NCBI GenBank assembly: GCA_040383605.1
Contig: JBEIDF010000001.1
Coordinates: 16,797-80,796, forward strand
Direction: 5' to 3'
From: M3007 sp040383605
GTDB taxonomy: Bacteria > Bacteroidota > Bacteroidia > Chitinophagales > Saprospiraceae
DNA: 64,000 nucleotides
The position numbers and the translations under genes are program-made. Of the stretch, positions 17,501 through 26,525 are shown one piece after another. The stretch's first letter is position 1. Each line of letters begins with the position of its first letter. Below the pieces are notes generated by a model, which was given only the letters and a program-made list of their open reading frames with translations, had not been told where the DNA came from and did no database searches.

Positions 17501-17616
17501 ACGCTTTTAGACTAACCGATTACAAAAGTTCAAGTCATATATTTTTTCTAAAAACTGAAAAAGGATAAAAAATGCCCGTAATTTTGCATTTGGCGCAATT
17601 ACTACTGTCGCGGCGC

Positions 17617-17780
17617 TAAGGCCTTGTTCAAATGTTGATTTCTGGGCTGCAACTGCCCAATTTTATTTTTAACTGCGTTAAATTTTTCGCCGAATCGCCC
17701 GTATTCGACTGCAAAATTTGCCTTGTTAAGAATAAAATTTTTCAGATTCGCCACAGAATCAAAATCTGAATACGGTCTTA
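17617..17780 (+). mobile_element. S-family MITE-like element, copy S1
   Basis: This 164-bp element starts TAAGGCCTTGTTCAAATG and ends AATCTGAATACGGTCTTA, with imperfect terminal inverted repeats. It matches S2 (29794-29957) over its entire length with scattered substitutions. The two arms also pair internally (TTTTATTTTTAAC against GTTAAGAATAAAATTTT), so the whole element can fold into one long imperfect hairpin. No coding capacity. Confidence 0.8.
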
Positions 17781-17845
17781 AAAAGCAAACCCCGCGCCGC
17801 CCAGGCGCCGATCTGTAACTTGATTTTGCACAACCTGAATATACT

Positions 17846-19333
17846 ATGTTGTCTTTCGAAGAATACCGTCAATACGATGCCTTGGGCTTGGCCGAACTCG
17901 TCCGAAAGGGCGAGGTCACCCCACAGGAACTGCTTGATACGGCCATCGCGCGCGCGGAGGCGGTCAATCCCGCAATTAATGCAATCGTATTTAAGTTATA
18001 CGACCAGGCGCGGGCGGCAGCCGGACAAATAGACCGGAACGCACCCTTCGCCGGCGTCCCGTTTCTGGTCAAAGACCTTGGCGTGGAGGTGAAAGACGCA
18101 CCGATCCGCACAGGATGCCGCGGATTCGAAGGCAAAATTTCTAAGCTGGACAGCCTGGTGGTGGAAAAAATGAAACAGGCCGGATTGTTGATTTTTGGCA
18201 AGACGAATACGCCCGAATTCGGAATTACCCCCTACACGGAACCGAAACTTTTCGGCCCCAGCCGCAACCCCTGGAACTTGGCGCACACGCCCGGCGGCTC
18301 CAGCGGCGGTTCCGCCGCCGCCGTGTCCGCCGGGATCACGCCCATTGCTACCGCAAACGATGGCGGGGGAAGTATTCGGATTCCGGCTTCAAATTGCGGA
18401 TTGTTCGGAATGAAACCCACGCGCGGCCGCACTTCCTGGGCGCCCTCGCACGGCGAACACTGGGCGGGGGCCGCTGTGGAAGGCTGCGTGAGCCGTACAG
18501 TGCGCGATTCCGCTGCCTACCTGGATGCGATTCTCGGCGCCCATCCCGCCGACCCGTATCGGATTCCCCTGCCGGAACGGCCGTATCTGCACGAGGCGCA
18601 CACGCCGCCCGGGAAACTGCGCATCGCGTATTCTCCCAATCATACGCTCGGGAAAAAGGTGTCGGACGACTGCCTGGCCGGACTGCAAAAAACGATTGAT
18701 ATCCTGCGAAAAGAGGGGCATATCGTAGAGGAAATTCCGCTCCCGTATCACATGGAAGACCTTACCAAGGCGTTTATCGTGATCGTGTCTGCAGAAGCGG
18801 CGGCAGATTTACAGGAACTAAGCGACTTCCTGGGCCGAAAAACCCGCCCGCGCGATGTGGAGTCGAATACCTACGCCTTCCACCTGCTGGGCAAGGCTTT
18901 TAACGCCGCGGAATATGCGTATGCGAAACGCAAATGGAGCGACATCTCGCAGCGCATTTATGCCGCTACCGCTGCGTACGACGCTTTTCTGACGCCCACG
19001 CTCGCCAGGCCGCCACTCCGCGTCGGCGAACTAGAGCAGTCGCCCGCCGAGCAGTTTATGATTCAGGTAATCAATTTCCTCGGACTCGGCATCCTGGCCA
19101 AAGCCACGATTGACGATTTGGCCGAAAAAATATACGAGTACATGCCCTGGACGGTTTTCGCCAACGTCACCGGCCAGCCCTCTATGTCGGTTCCCATGCA
19201 CTTTACACCGGAAGGACTTCCGGTGGGGATGATGTTTACCGGCCGCTGGGGCGAAGAGGAGGTGCTGTTCCGGTTAGCCGGCCAGTTGGAAAACGCGGCG
19301 CCCTGGGTGGATAAAGTGCCGGGATCTGTGTAA
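17846..19333 (+). CDS. Amidase signature (AS) family hydrolase
   Basis: A 495-aa serine amidase of the GatA/fatty-acid-amide-hydrolase family. The Lys-cisSer-Ser triad is visible: K76 in 'PFLVKDLGV', the GGSSGGSAAA loop (151-159) and the nucleophile S176 in 'DGGGSIRIPAS'. A Gly/Ser-rich signature and an 'SYFENPD'-free C-terminal domain follow. There are no gatB or gatC genes nearby, and its C-terminal half lacks the GatA pattern I would expect, so a general amidase acting on a small amide is more likely than Glu-tRNA amidotransferase. No signal peptide. It is a single gene behind repeat S1. Confidence 0.88.
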   Translation: MLSFEEYRQYDALGLAELVRKGEVTPQELLDTAIARAEAVNPAINAIVFKLYDQARAAAGQIDRNAPFAGVPFLVKDLGVEVKDAPIRTGCRGFEGKISKLDSLVVEKMKQAGLLIFGKTNTPEFGITPYTEPKLFGPSRNPWNLAHTPGGSSGGSAAAVSAGITPIATANDGGGSIRIPASNCGLFGMKPTRGRTSWAPSHGEHWAGAAVEGCVSRTVRDSAAYLDAILGAHPADPYRIPLPERPYLHEAHTPPGKLRIAYSPNHTLGKKVSDDCLAGLQKTIDILRKEGHIVEEIPLPYHMEDLTKAFIVIVSAEAAADLQELSDFLGRKTRPRDVESNTYAFHLLGKAFNAAEYAYAKRKWSDISQRIYAATAAYDAFLTPTLARPPLRVGELEQSPAEQFMIQVINFLGLGILAKATIDDLAEKIYEYMPWTVFANVTGQPSMSVPMHFTPEGLPVGMMFTGRWGEEEVLFRLAGQLENAAPWVDKVPGSV

Positions 19334-19362
19334 ATTCGGTCAGACAGGGATAAGTTGCAGGA

Positions 19363-20022
19363 TCAAATCCGTTTTAACCAGCCTGCAATACTCAGGCGGT
19401 TTCGGTTGGTCGGGCGCACTTCATGATCTATCTCATCGCTGCGAAAAAAGGTGGCGCGACCGCCCTCAGGCAAGATGCTGATCTCCTGATCGTCGAGGTA
19501 AATCAACAGTTGGCCCGCATCGTCGGCATTCCAGGCTTCATTCAGATAGATCACCAGCGAAAACTTGCGGCCGGTGTCGGTTTTGAACTGATCCCGATGT
19601 CTTTTGTAAAAACTGCCTGCTTCGTACCGGGCAAAATGAAATTCATAACTATTGATACCGGTAAAACAGGTCTTGTTCAGGTACTCAATAAACGCCTCGA
19701 TATACTCCAAAAAGGCCTTTTCCGCTGCCGAGTTTTCTTTTTCCAGCCATTTTATGACGTCGCCCCGCAACTGCTCGTTGCGCTCGTAATTCGTATGTTG
19801 GCCGACGCCGGCCGGGAACATTTGCCCGGCAGCATCGTACGCCTGTAATTGCGCGCGCAACGCCGCCTCGATTTCAGTCGGAATAAATCGGGCGACAGTA
19901 CCAAATTGCCGATCCAGTAGCCCGCTGATGAGTTCTTCAAATTTTTCTTCTTGCATCGCGATGTTTGCGATTGAAACGGCGCCGCCCGTGGTGAAATCGT
20001 CCCTGTTGATTCGTTCCTCCAA
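19363..20022 (-). CDS. 2OG-Fe(II) oxygenase, EGLN/PHD (SM-20) type prolyl hydroxylase-like
   Basis: A 219-aa non-haem iron dioxygenase. The facial triad is H142-R-D144 in 'FYKRHRDQF' and H200 in 'IDHEV', with the 2-oxoglutarate-binding R209 in 'NRLSIAGW'. The 'NEQLRGDVIKWL' segment (~82-93) and 'YEFHFARYEAGSFYKRHRDQF' pattern resemble the EGLN/SM-20 prolyl hydroxylases; the characterised bacterial member (Pseudomonas PPHD) hydroxylates a proline of EF-Tu. Substrate here is unknown. An internal ATG at 19956 (MQEEKFEEL) is an alternative start. It lies 11 bases downstream of kbl on the same strand, indicating an operon. Confidence 0.85.
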   Translation of the reverse strand: MEERINRDDFTTGGAVSIANIAMQEEKFEELISGLLDRQFGTVARFIPTEIEAALRAQLQAYDAAGQMFPAGVGQHTNYERNEQLRGDVIKWLEKENSAAEKAFLEYIEAFIEYLNKTCFTGINSYEFHFARYEAGSFYKRHRDQFKTDTGRKFSLVIYLNEAWNADDAGQLLIYLDDQEISILPEGGRATFFRSDEIDHEVRPTNRNRLSIAGWLKRI

Positions 20023-20033
20023 TGGCCGACGGC

Positions 20034-21227
20034 CTAGATTACGCCCAGTTTTTTCCCAATTTTAGTAAACGCAGCCACTGCCTTGTCCAAGTGCTCCTGC
20101 TCATGCGCAGCCGACAATTGCACGCGGATGCGCGCTTTGCCTTGCGGAACCACCGGATAGAAAAATCCGATGACGTAAATTTCTTCCTCCAGGAGCTCGC
20201 GGGCGAATTGTTGGGCCAGCGGCGCATCGTACAGCATGATGGGCACGATCGGGTGGTCGCCGGGGATGATGTCGAAGCCCGCGTCCGTCATGGCTTTTCG
20301 GAACCATTGGGTGTTGTGTTCCAATTTGTCGCGCAGGGTCGTGTTTGCGCTGAGGATATCGAGTACTTTGATGGATGCGCCGACAATAGAGGGCGCCACG
20401 GTATTGGAAAAAAGATAGGGCCGCGAGCGCTGGCGGAGGAGTTCCACGATTTCTTTCCGGCCAGAGGTAAAGCCGCCGGAAGCGCCGCCCAAAGCCTTGC
20501 CGAGCGTGCCGGTGATGATATCAATGCGGCCCATGACGTTGCGGTACTCGTGGGCGCCGCGCCCCGTTTTACCCAAAAAACCAGTAGCATGGCATTCATC
20601 AATGCCTACCATCGCCTCGTAGCGATCGGCGAGTTCGCAAACTTTGTCCAGTTGAGCGATCGTACCGTCCATAGAAAACGCGCCATCAGTGAAAATCAAT
20701 TTGCGGCGCGCGCCGGCGGCGACCGCCGCTTGGAGCTGCGCCTCCAAATCCTCCATGTTGTTGTGCTTATAGCGGAAGCGCTTGGCTTTGCATAACCGGA
20801 TTCCGTCAATAATCGAGGCGTGGTTGAGCTCGTCGCTGATGACAGCGTCTTCTTCACCCAACAGGGGTTCGAACAAACCGCCGTTTGCATCGAAGGCAGC
20901 AGCATATAATATGGTGTCTTCCGTGCCCAAAAACTCGGAGAGTTTTCCCTCGAGTTCCTTGTGGATGTCCTGGGTGCCGCAGATAAAGCGTACCGAGGAC
21001 AGGCCGTAGCCGTGCGTCCGGATGGCGTCTATGGCAGCCTCGATTACTGCCGGATGGCTGGACAAACCGAGGTAATTGTTGGCGCAAAAGTTGAGTACGT
21101 GCGGCAGGCGGGTCGTGTCAATTACCGGTCCTTGCGGCGTTGTGATGATGCGCTCTTCTTTATAAAGCCCGGCATCCCGGATTTGTTGGATTTCCTGGGC
21201 GATAGAAGCTTGGATGTTGGAAAACAT
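20034..21227 (-). CDS. kbl: Glycine C-acetyltransferase (2-amino-3-ketobutyrate CoA ligase)
   Basis: A 397-aa PLP enzyme of the alpha-oxoamine synthase family. It converts 2-amino-3-ketobutyrate plus CoA to glycine plus acetyl-CoA in threonine breakdown. PLP lysine is K244 in 'ITGTLGKALGGASGG'; 'FCANNYLGLSSHP', 'SVRFICGTQDIHKELE' and 'DECHATGFLGKTGRG' are all present. Length and lysine number match E. coli Kbl. The ATG at 21227 (MFSNIQASIAQEI) is used; a 35-codon upstream extension to 21332 would overlap tamL and is not conserved-looking. The usual partner tdh is absent here; the downstream gene is a 2OG oxygenase. Confidence 0.96.
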   Translation of the reverse strand: MFSNIQASIAQEIQQIRDAGLYKEERIITTPQGPVIDTTRLPHVLNFCANNYLGLSSHPAVIEAAIDAIRTHGYGLSSVRFICGTQDIHKELEGKLSEFLGTEDTILYAAAFDANGGLFEPLLGEEDAVISDELNHASIIDGIRLCKAKRFRYKHNNMEDLEAQLQAAVAAGARRKLIFTDGAFSMDGTIAQLDKVCELADRYEAMVGIDECHATGFLGKTGRGAHEYRNVMGRIDIITGTLGKALGGASGGFTSGRKEIVELLRQRSRPYLFSNTVAPSIVGASIKVLDILSANTTLRDKLEHNTQWFRKAMTDAGFDIIPGDHPIVPIMLYDAPLAQQFARELLEEEIYVIGFFYPVVPQGKARIRVQLSAAHEQEHLDKAVAAFTKIGKKLGVI

Positions 21228-21287
21228 ACGGCGTGGTGGATATGAGCGTTTGTTCCGATTTGAACGAACGGTAGGTGAATAACGCGG

Positions 21288-21295
21288 CAAAAATA
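21288..21295 (-). promoter_or_regulatory. Putative -7 box for kbl operon
   Basis: On the minus strand it reads TATTTTTG, a TAnnTTTG match, about 60 bases upstream of the kbl ATG at 21227. It supports independent transcription from tamL, which ends just upstream. Confidence 0.45.
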
Positions 21296-21315
21296 ACATA
21301 AATCCCCAAGATGCG

Positions 21316-23700
21316 CTAAAAAGGATATCCAACCGACAGGTTGGGATTGAAGGCGCGCAGGCTGAGATCCGACCAGTTGCGCAGCACCCAGTACCGACCG
21401 GTATCGTCCGGATACGGTTGCCGCATTTTCAGTCCCAGATCAAAACGGAGAACAAAGAAATCAAAATCGCCGCGAATCCCAAAACCGGTTCCCAATGCGA
21501 TGTCCTTGTAAGAGTCCCAGCGCAGCTCCCCGCCCGGTCGGTCGGGGTCGGGCTGGAACGTCCAAATATTTCCGCCGTCCACAAACAAAGCGCCTTTGAA
21601 CCACCAAAAGAGCGGAAATCGCAACTCCGCGTTGAAATCGAGTCGAAAATTTGCCGCTTGATAGTACGGCGGGCCAGCCGGCGGATTGGGATCGCGGAAT
21701 TTCCCAGGCCCTAGTTCCCGGATACGCCAGGCGCGAATACTGGAGGGGCCGCCCACGAAAAACTGCTTGACGTACGGCACCTCCCGCGTGTCGCCATACG
21801 CGCCCACAACACCGGCGCCCAGGCGCAGGGCGGCGGTCAGGCTGCGCGAAAACTCCCGGGTGTAACTGCCGTCTATCTCCAAACGCAGGTATTTGGAAAA
21901 ATCCACATCGGCAATCCGCCAGGTTTGATCTTTAAAAGCCGCTGACCAAAGCTGATTCAGCATAAAAATCTCCAATCCGGACAATTCCGCGTTGAATCGC
22001 ATGTACCAGCGCTCTCCAAACGCGTTCGGTTTGCTATTGATCGTGTGGGTCATGGAGCGCATCAGGAAGCCGGTGAACAGCTGCCGGTCGAACGAATTTT
22101 TCAAGAATTCATTTCGACCGAAAAGCGAATCGAATTGTGTGCCGAAAACCGGGCGCAGTGCGTCTATCCCGATATTATCAAAAGAAAAATAGCGTTCCTG
22201 ATCGGGGCGGACTTCGTATCCAAAGGTGGCGTGAAAAAGATTGTACGCGTAATAATTGATAAGTTCCAGGTAATTATAGCTGAGCGACAGGCGGGTTTGG
22301 CCGTTCGCGCGCAGGTTGTTGTAAAAACTGTTGCCAAGCAGGCGATGCTTGCCCACCTGGATCTTTGAAAGCCCCTTCCACCAGCCCAGGTAGTCGAAAA
22401 AACGCGGGAATGTAAGGTCGTTTTGAAAAGCGAACTCCTGCGAGAAAATTGGACGGTTCCGATTCGTGATATCGAATTCGAGGTTGTACTGCAGGTTTGT
22501 CTGCACGAGCTCGGCGCCCCGGAATACATTTCGGTTGCGGGCGTTCAGGGAAGAGGCGATCCCCAGCAAGCGGCCGCTCACCGCGCTGTTGGACGAGTTC
22601 AGGTCAACACCCCCGCCTATAGACAGGCGATTATACGTGGAAAAAGCAACGGCGACATTGAGCTGCTCGGGTTGGAGGCTGTCCGGGTAGGGTTTGACAG
22701 AGACAAAACGAAAAATGCCGAGGTTATTCAGGTTTCGGATAGTTTGGTCTATCGCTTCCTGTCGGTACAGCGAATCCGGATGTACCATGATTTCGTCCCG
22801 GAGCCGACTGGGTTTCACCTTGAATTCCGGCTCGGCAGAAGCAAAATAGATATCCTGCAAGGTCGTATCGCGTCGGATGGAGGAGTAGTCCGGCACAAGG
22901 CTGGAAAAAACCGACACTTCGCCGAAGCGATAGATTTTGTGGAGTGTGGAGTCGGTTTCAGTGAGTACCTCCACCGTTACGTCGGTGGCTGTTCCGGTGC
23001 TGTCGCCAATAAATTCGACGTAATTGGGGATAAAATACGCATACCCCCGGTTTTTCAGGGCTGCGGTGATGCGGAGTTTCTCTGCTTCAAACCTCCGGCC
23101 GTCCATCGCGCCGCCTTTTTTTAGCTGGGAGTTTTCGGCCTCCTGATTCAGGATACGCTGGATATTGCTGTCCGGACTGGCGAAGGCCGTTTCACGGATG
23201 GTGAAAAGGGGGCCAAGATCAAGCGTGTAAGCAGTTTTTGCTTTTTTGTTGCCCACAAATGCTGTTTCGAACCGACAGTCGGCTTTAAAATAGCCGCGTT
23301 GGCGCATATAGTTTTTAAAATTCGCCGCTGTTTTCTGTGTTTGCTCCTCATCGTAAATGGTGGGCGCTTCCGCGATCCTGCGCATGATCCACTGGGCAAA
23401 TTTGCCTTTTCGATCTTTATATTTGTAGTAAAACCACACGCGATGGCGAAAAACAAACAGGTTTTTCTCGTTGGGTTTGAGTTTGTACAAGCCGGAGAGC
23501 TCGTAGGCCAGCGCTGTGCGTTGGGCAAAACCCATTTTTTGCGGGGCGGTAATCTCTAAAGAATTTTTCACTAACAAGCGTTCCCCTTTGGCGTCATCCA
23601 ATTGCTTCGTAACATTGCAGGCGCTCGGAAAGAGCGCAAGGATTAGCAATCCGTACGGCAGAATACTGCGAAGTTTTAGGCTGTAATTCATTGGATTCAA
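21316..23700 (-). CDS. tamL: TamL-type BamA/Omp85 family outer-membrane lipoprotein
   Basis: A 794-aa Omp85-superfamily protein. It has a lipoprotein signal with lipobox P-S-A-C at residues ~25-28, then periplasmic POTRA-like repeats (~40-380, e.g. 'IRETAFASPDSNIQRIL', 'IYRFGEVSVFSSLVPD'). A C-terminal 16-strand beta-barrel follows ('LSIGGGVDLNSSNSAVSGRLL', 'QFFVGGPSSIRAWRIRELGPG' with the lid-lock-like (V/I)RG-region, 'SVGYPF' at the end). Bacteroidota carry such lipidated TamA relatives (TamL) in place of TamA, working in outer-membrane protein assembly, commonly next to tamB. No tamB is in the window. A second ATG at 23691 is an equally possible start. Confidence 0.9.
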   Translation of the reverse strand: MNPMNYSLKLRSILPYGLLILALFPSACNVTKQLDDAKGERLLVKNSLEITAPQKMGFAQRTALAYELSGLYKLKPNEKNLFVFRHRVWFYYKYKDRKGKFAQWIMRRIAEAPTIYDEEQTQKTAANFKNYMRQRGYFKADCRFETAFVGNKKAKTAYTLDLGPLFTIRETAFASPDSNIQRILNQEAENSQLKKGGAMDGRRFEAEKLRITAALKNRGYAYFIPNYVEFIGDSTGTATDVTVEVLTETDSTLHKIYRFGEVSVFSSLVPDYSSIRRDTTLQDIYFASAEPEFKVKPSRLRDEIMVHPDSLYRQEAIDQTIRNLNNLGIFRFVSVKPYPDSLQPEQLNVAVAFSTYNRLSIGGGVDLNSSNSAVSGRLLGIASSLNARNRNVFRGAELVQTNLQYNLEFDITNRNRPIFSQEFAFQNDLTFPRFFDYLGWWKGLSKIQVGKHRLLGNSFYNNLRANGQTRLSLSYNYLELINYYAYNLFHATFGYEVRPDQERYFSFDNIGIDALRPVFGTQFDSLFGRNEFLKNSFDRQLFTGFLMRSMTHTINSKPNAFGERWYMRFNAELSGLEIFMLNQLWSAAFKDQTWRIADVDFSKYLRLEIDGSYTREFSRSLTAALRLGAGVVGAYGDTREVPYVKQFFVGGPSSIRAWRIRELGPGKFRDPNPPAGPPYYQAANFRLDFNAELRFPLFWWFKGALFVDGGNIWTFQPDPDRPGGELRWDSYKDIALGTGFGIRGDFDFFVLRFDLGLKMRQPYPDDTGRYWVLRNWSDLSLRAFNPNLSVGYPF

Positions 23701-23731
23701 TAACGCAAAAATTGTTGCCCGGCGATCTACT

Positions 23732-24493
23732 ATGCTCTCTCACAATCAGATCAAATTGCTGTCCGCGCTTTCGGTGAAAAAGTATCGGCAAAATTACCGA
23801 AAATTCATCGTGGAAGGGGAGAAAATGACCCTCGAACTGCTTTCGCAATCCAAATTTACCGTGGAAAGCCTGTACGCCACGGAAAATTGGCTCCAACAAC
23901 ATGCAGATCACACCGCCGCGTTCACCGGCTCGTTGATCCCGGTGACGGATGCCGACCTCAAAAAAGTATCTTCGCTGACCACGCCGCCGGAGGTGCTGGC
24001 AGTCGTCACGCTCCCGGACACGCCGGACGCGCCGGCAGTTGTGGAAACTGGTTTTCACTTTTTCCTGGACGGTATCCGCGATCCGGGAAATATGGGCGCG
24101 ATTTTGCGGATTGCCGATTGGTTTGGATTCCCGGCGGTTTTTTGTTCGCCGGATTGCGTGGATGTATTCAGCCCCAAGGTTGTCCAGGCTTCTATGGGTG
24201 CGTTTCTCCGGGTGCGCAGCCAAGAGTCCAGCCTGGAAGATTTGCTAAAAAAGACGCCGGGCATACCGGTACTCGGCGCCGTGATGCACGGCGATAATCT
24301 GTTCGGCGGGGGCTGGCCGCGCGGCGGACTGGTCGTCATCGGCAATGAAGGACAAGGCATCCGCCCGGCAGTCGAAGCCGCCCTCACGCACCGGCTCACC
24401 ATTCCGCGCCCGCCCGGCGGCGGTGCAGAATCGCTCAATGCCTCCGTGGCGGCAGGTATTATCGCCGCATTTTTGGTCATGGGCAATCCATGA
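23732..24493 (+). CDS. SpoU/TrmH family RNA 2'-O-ribose methyltransferase
   Basis: A 253-aa SPOUT-class RNA methyltransferase using S-adenosylmethionine. The N-terminal substrate-binding domain has 'KYRQNYRKFIVEGEKMTLELL'. The catalytic knot domain starts near residue 110 with 'DGIRDPGNMGAILRIADWFG' (motif 1, catalytic Arg/Asn region), 'GNEGQGI' (motif 2) and 'IPRPPGGGAESLNASVAAGI' (motif 3). Length fits the RlmB/TrmH-like group acting on rRNA; the exact nucleotide cannot be told. It is divergent from tamL with only 31 bases between. Confidence 0.92.
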   Translation: MLSHNQIKLLSALSVKKYRQNYRKFIVEGEKMTLELLSQSKFTVESLYATENWLQQHADHTAAFTGSLIPVTDADLKKVSSLTTPPEVLAVVTLPDTPDAPAVVETGFHFFLDGIRDPGNMGAILRIADWFGFPAVFCSPDCVDVFSPKVVQASMGAFLRVRSQESSLEDLLKKTPGIPVLGAVMHGDNLFGGGWPRGGLVVIGNEGQGIRPAVEAALTHRLTIPRPPGGGAESLNASVAAGIIAAFLVMGNP

Positions 24494-24583
24494 ACTATCT
24501 TTAAACTTGCGCGTATTCCTCCGTTGGTCGTCAATATTTCCGTTTTTAGGCGAATAATTTGCCCTGATGCGCGATTTTTCCCT

Positions 24584-24591
24584 TACTTTCG
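24584..24591 (+). promoter_or_regulatory. Putative -7 box for the lemA cluster
   Basis: TACTTTCG is one base off TAnnTTTG, and a TTTG at 24558-24561 sits 22 bases upstream, near the expected -33 spacing (about 19). It lies 34 bases before the lemA ATG. Confidence 0.45.
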
Positions 24592-24625
24592 TACGGTTAA
24601 TTCACAAACAAAAAATAGGTAAAAT

Positions 24626-25216
24626 ATGGATTTTAGAAAGTTCCTCCCTTGGATCGTTTTAGTATTGGGCGTAGTAGTCGTTTTTAGCGCCTGTGGGTCT
24701 TACAATACGGCTGTCGGTAAAGACGAAGCCGTAAAAAAATCCTGGTCGCAGGTTGAAAACCAGTATCAACGCCGTTCCGATCTCATTCCCAATCTGGTGA
24801 GCACGGTTAAAGGATATGCCAATTTTGAAGCGCAGACCCTGCAGGCCGTTATCGAGGCGCGTTCCAAAGCCACGCAGACGACGGTGGACGTAAGCAAACT
24901 GTCCATGGAGAATATCCAGCAATTTGAACAAGCCCAAGGGGCGCTTAGCGGCGCGCTCAGCCGCCTGCTCGTTACGGTAGAACGCTATCCGGATCTAAAA
25001 GCAAATCAGAATTTTATGGATTTGCAAAAACAGCTGGAGGGCACGGAAAACCGCATTTCGGTTGAACGGAAAAATTTCAACGAAGCGGTCAACGATTACA
25101 ATGCGTACATCCGCCGTTTTCCCACCAATTTGTTCGTCGGCATATTCGGATTTTCCCAAAAGGGTTATTTCCAGGCTACCCAGGGCGCGGAAAAAGCGCC
25201 GGCGGTGCAATTCTAA
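24626..25216 (+). CDS. lemA: LemA family protein
   Basis: A 196-aa membrane-anchored protein. One N-terminal hydrophobic segment (~8-25) ends in S-A-C and may be a lipobox. The LemA core follows: 'YNTAVGKDEAVKKSWSQVENQYQRRSDLIPNLVSTVKGYANFE', 'YPDLKANQNFMDLQKQLEGTENRISVERKNFNEAVNDYNAYIRRFPTN'. The fold is a long helical bundle. Its biochemical role is unknown. It is typically next to TPM-domain genes, as here: the next gene starts 4 bases after the stop. Confidence 0.94.
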   Translation: MDFRKFLPWIVLVLGVVVVFSACGSYNTAVGKDEAVKKSWSQVENQYQRRSDLIPNLVSTVKGYANFEAQTLQAVIEARSKATQTTVDVSKLSMENIQQFEQAQGALSGALSRLLVTVERYPDLKANQNFMDLQKQLEGTENRISVERKNFNEAVNDYNAYIRRFPTNLFVGIFGFSQKGYFQATQGAEKAPAVQF

Positions 25217-25220
25217 AACC

Positions 25221-25649
25221 ATGTTATTCTCAAAAGAAGAGGAATCCAGCATCATTCAGGCGATTCAGGCGGCAGAACGCATGACGAGCGGAGAAATCCG
25301 CTTGTATGTGGAGGATTTTTGTCTTCCCGACCATCCCTTGGAACGGGCGGCGGAGTTGTTTGCCCTATTCGGGATGCACAACACCCGCGAACGAAACGGC
25401 GTGCTGTTGTATCTCGCCTGGAAATCGAGGCACTTTGCGATCTGGGGCGATGCCGGCATCCACGAGAAAGTCGGATTTGATTTTTGGGAAGATGAAAAAC
25501 AATTGTTGCGCGCGTACCTGCATCGGGACGAAGCCTGCGCCGGCGTTTGTGCCGTTGTGCGCCAAATTGGCGAGCAAATGCAACAGTATTTCCCGGCAAG
25601 CGAGACCGACAACGATAATGAACTGTCTGATGAAATTATTTATGGATAA
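25221..25649 (+). CDS. TPM domain protein (cytoplasmic-type, short)
   Basis: A 142-aa protein made of one TPM (TLP18.3/Psb32/MOLO-1) domain: 'EEESSIIQAIQAAERMTSGEIRLYVEDFC', 'LFGMHNTRERNGVLLYLAWKSRHFAIWGDAGIHEKVG'. No signal peptide or membrane helix is visible. The ATG at 25221 is chosen because it gives the domain start and follows lemA by 4 bases; the longer frame overlaps lemA. The stop overlaps the likely start of the next gene. The role is unknown; association with LemA and YgcG-like proteins suggests a shared membrane-linked function. Confidence 0.88.
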   Translation: MLFSKEEESSIIQAIQAAERMTSGEIRLYVEDFCLPDHPLERAAELFALFGMHNTRERNGVLLYLAWKSRHFAIWGDAGIHEKVGFDFWEDEKQLLRAYLHRDEACAGVCAVVRQIGEQMQQYFPASETDNDNELSDEIIYG

Positions 25650-26505
25650 TGCGCGGCATATTGGCCGTGGCGCCCGGTGTGGGTGGCTCTCGGCGTTGCT
25701 TGTCGGCCTGCTCCTGTTGGTCGTCAGCGTCTCGTACGCCCAAACGGATGCCGAGTTATTTCCGCCCAAACCGGAGCCGGCTGTGTATGTCCACGACCTG
25801 GCCGGCTGGCTTACGGCCGACCAGCGACAGGCCCTGGAAATGAAATTGCGCGCCTACTGGGATTCTACCTCTACCCAAATCGTGGTGATGATCCGAAAGG
25901 ATATCGGGGACTACGACAAAGCCTCCTACGCCTTTGAACTGGGCAATCGCTGGGGCATCGGCGTCAAAGAAAAGGACAACGGCTTGGTCATGCTCATCAA
26001 AACGGAGCCGCCAGAGCGCGGTGTGTTTATTGCGACCGGGTACGGACTGGAGGGTGCGCTGCCGGATATCACGGCGGGGCGTATCATCCGCAATACGATG
26101 GCGCCGTATTTTCGGCAAAGTGCTTATTTTGAGGGAATTAATGCCGGCGTGGACGAGATTATCAGGAATCTATCCGGCGAATACACCCGCGACAAATCGG
26201 CGGGCAGCGGCAAGGCCGCCGTCGCCATCGGGTTGATCTTATTTTTTATCCTTATTTTCTTCTTTTTATTTGGCGTCTTAATGTGGAAAAAATTCCGCCA
26301 CGGCGCAATCTACACCCATGATGGCCGCAACGACCGGTTTCCTACGCGGCGGCGCGGCGGCTTCGATGGCTGGGGTGGTTTTGGCGGAGGTTTTGGCGGC
26401 TGGGGCGGCGGCGGAGGTTTCGGCGGCGGCGGCGGCTGGGGTGGGGGAGGAGGCTCCTTCGGCGGCGGTTCCTTTGGCGGCGGCGGCGCGGGCGGCGATT
26501 GGTAG
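25642..26505 (+). CDS. YgcG-like TPM domain protein with glycine-rich tail
   Basis: A 287-aa envelope protein. It has a signal peptide or anchor (~10-35, ending SVSYAQ) and a TPM domain (~45-175: 'VYVHDLAGWLTADQRQALEMKLRAYWDSTSTQIVVMI', 'GVKEKDNGLVMLIKTEPPERGVFIATGYGLEGALPD'). One membrane helix (~205-228, 'AVAIGLILFFILIFFFLFGVL') precedes an Arg-rich stretch and a tail of about 55 residues that is nearly all Gly with Trp, Phe and Ser. The tail is a normal feature of this family. The ATG at 25642 overlaps the previous stop; 25630 and 25618 are in-frame alternatives. It is the third gene of the lemA operon. Confidence 0.88.
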   Translation: MDNARHIGRGARCGWLSALLVGLLLLVVSVSYAQTDAELFPPKPEPAVYVHDLAGWLTADQRQALEMKLRAYWDSTSTQIVVMIRKDIGDYDKASYAFELGNRWGIGVKEKDNGLVMLIKTEPPERGVFIATGYGLEGALPDITAGRIIRNTMAPYFRQSAYFEGINAGVDEIIRNLSGEYTRDKSAGSGKAAVAIGLILFFILIFFFLFGVLMWKKFRHGAIYTHDGRNDRFPTRRRGGFDGWGGFGGGFGGWGGGGGFGGGGGWGGGGGSFGGGSFGGGGAGGDW

Positions 26506-26525
26506 CCCGCGCGCACTAAAAACCT

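Larger units (their letters stand above)
17290..17845. other. 556-base gap holding two different repeat elements
   Basis: Between waaA and the amidase gene lie an R-family copy (17331-17500, minus orientation) and an S-family copy (17617-17780, plus orientation), separated by about 116 AT-rich bases. No gene is credible here. TGATTTTG at 17821-17828 may be the amidase -7 box. Confidence 0.7.

Noticed and set aside
26340..26505. GGC-rich low-complexity tract, considered as a DNA repeat or structural element
   Set aside because: It encodes the glycine-rich tail normal for YgcG-like TPM proteins.
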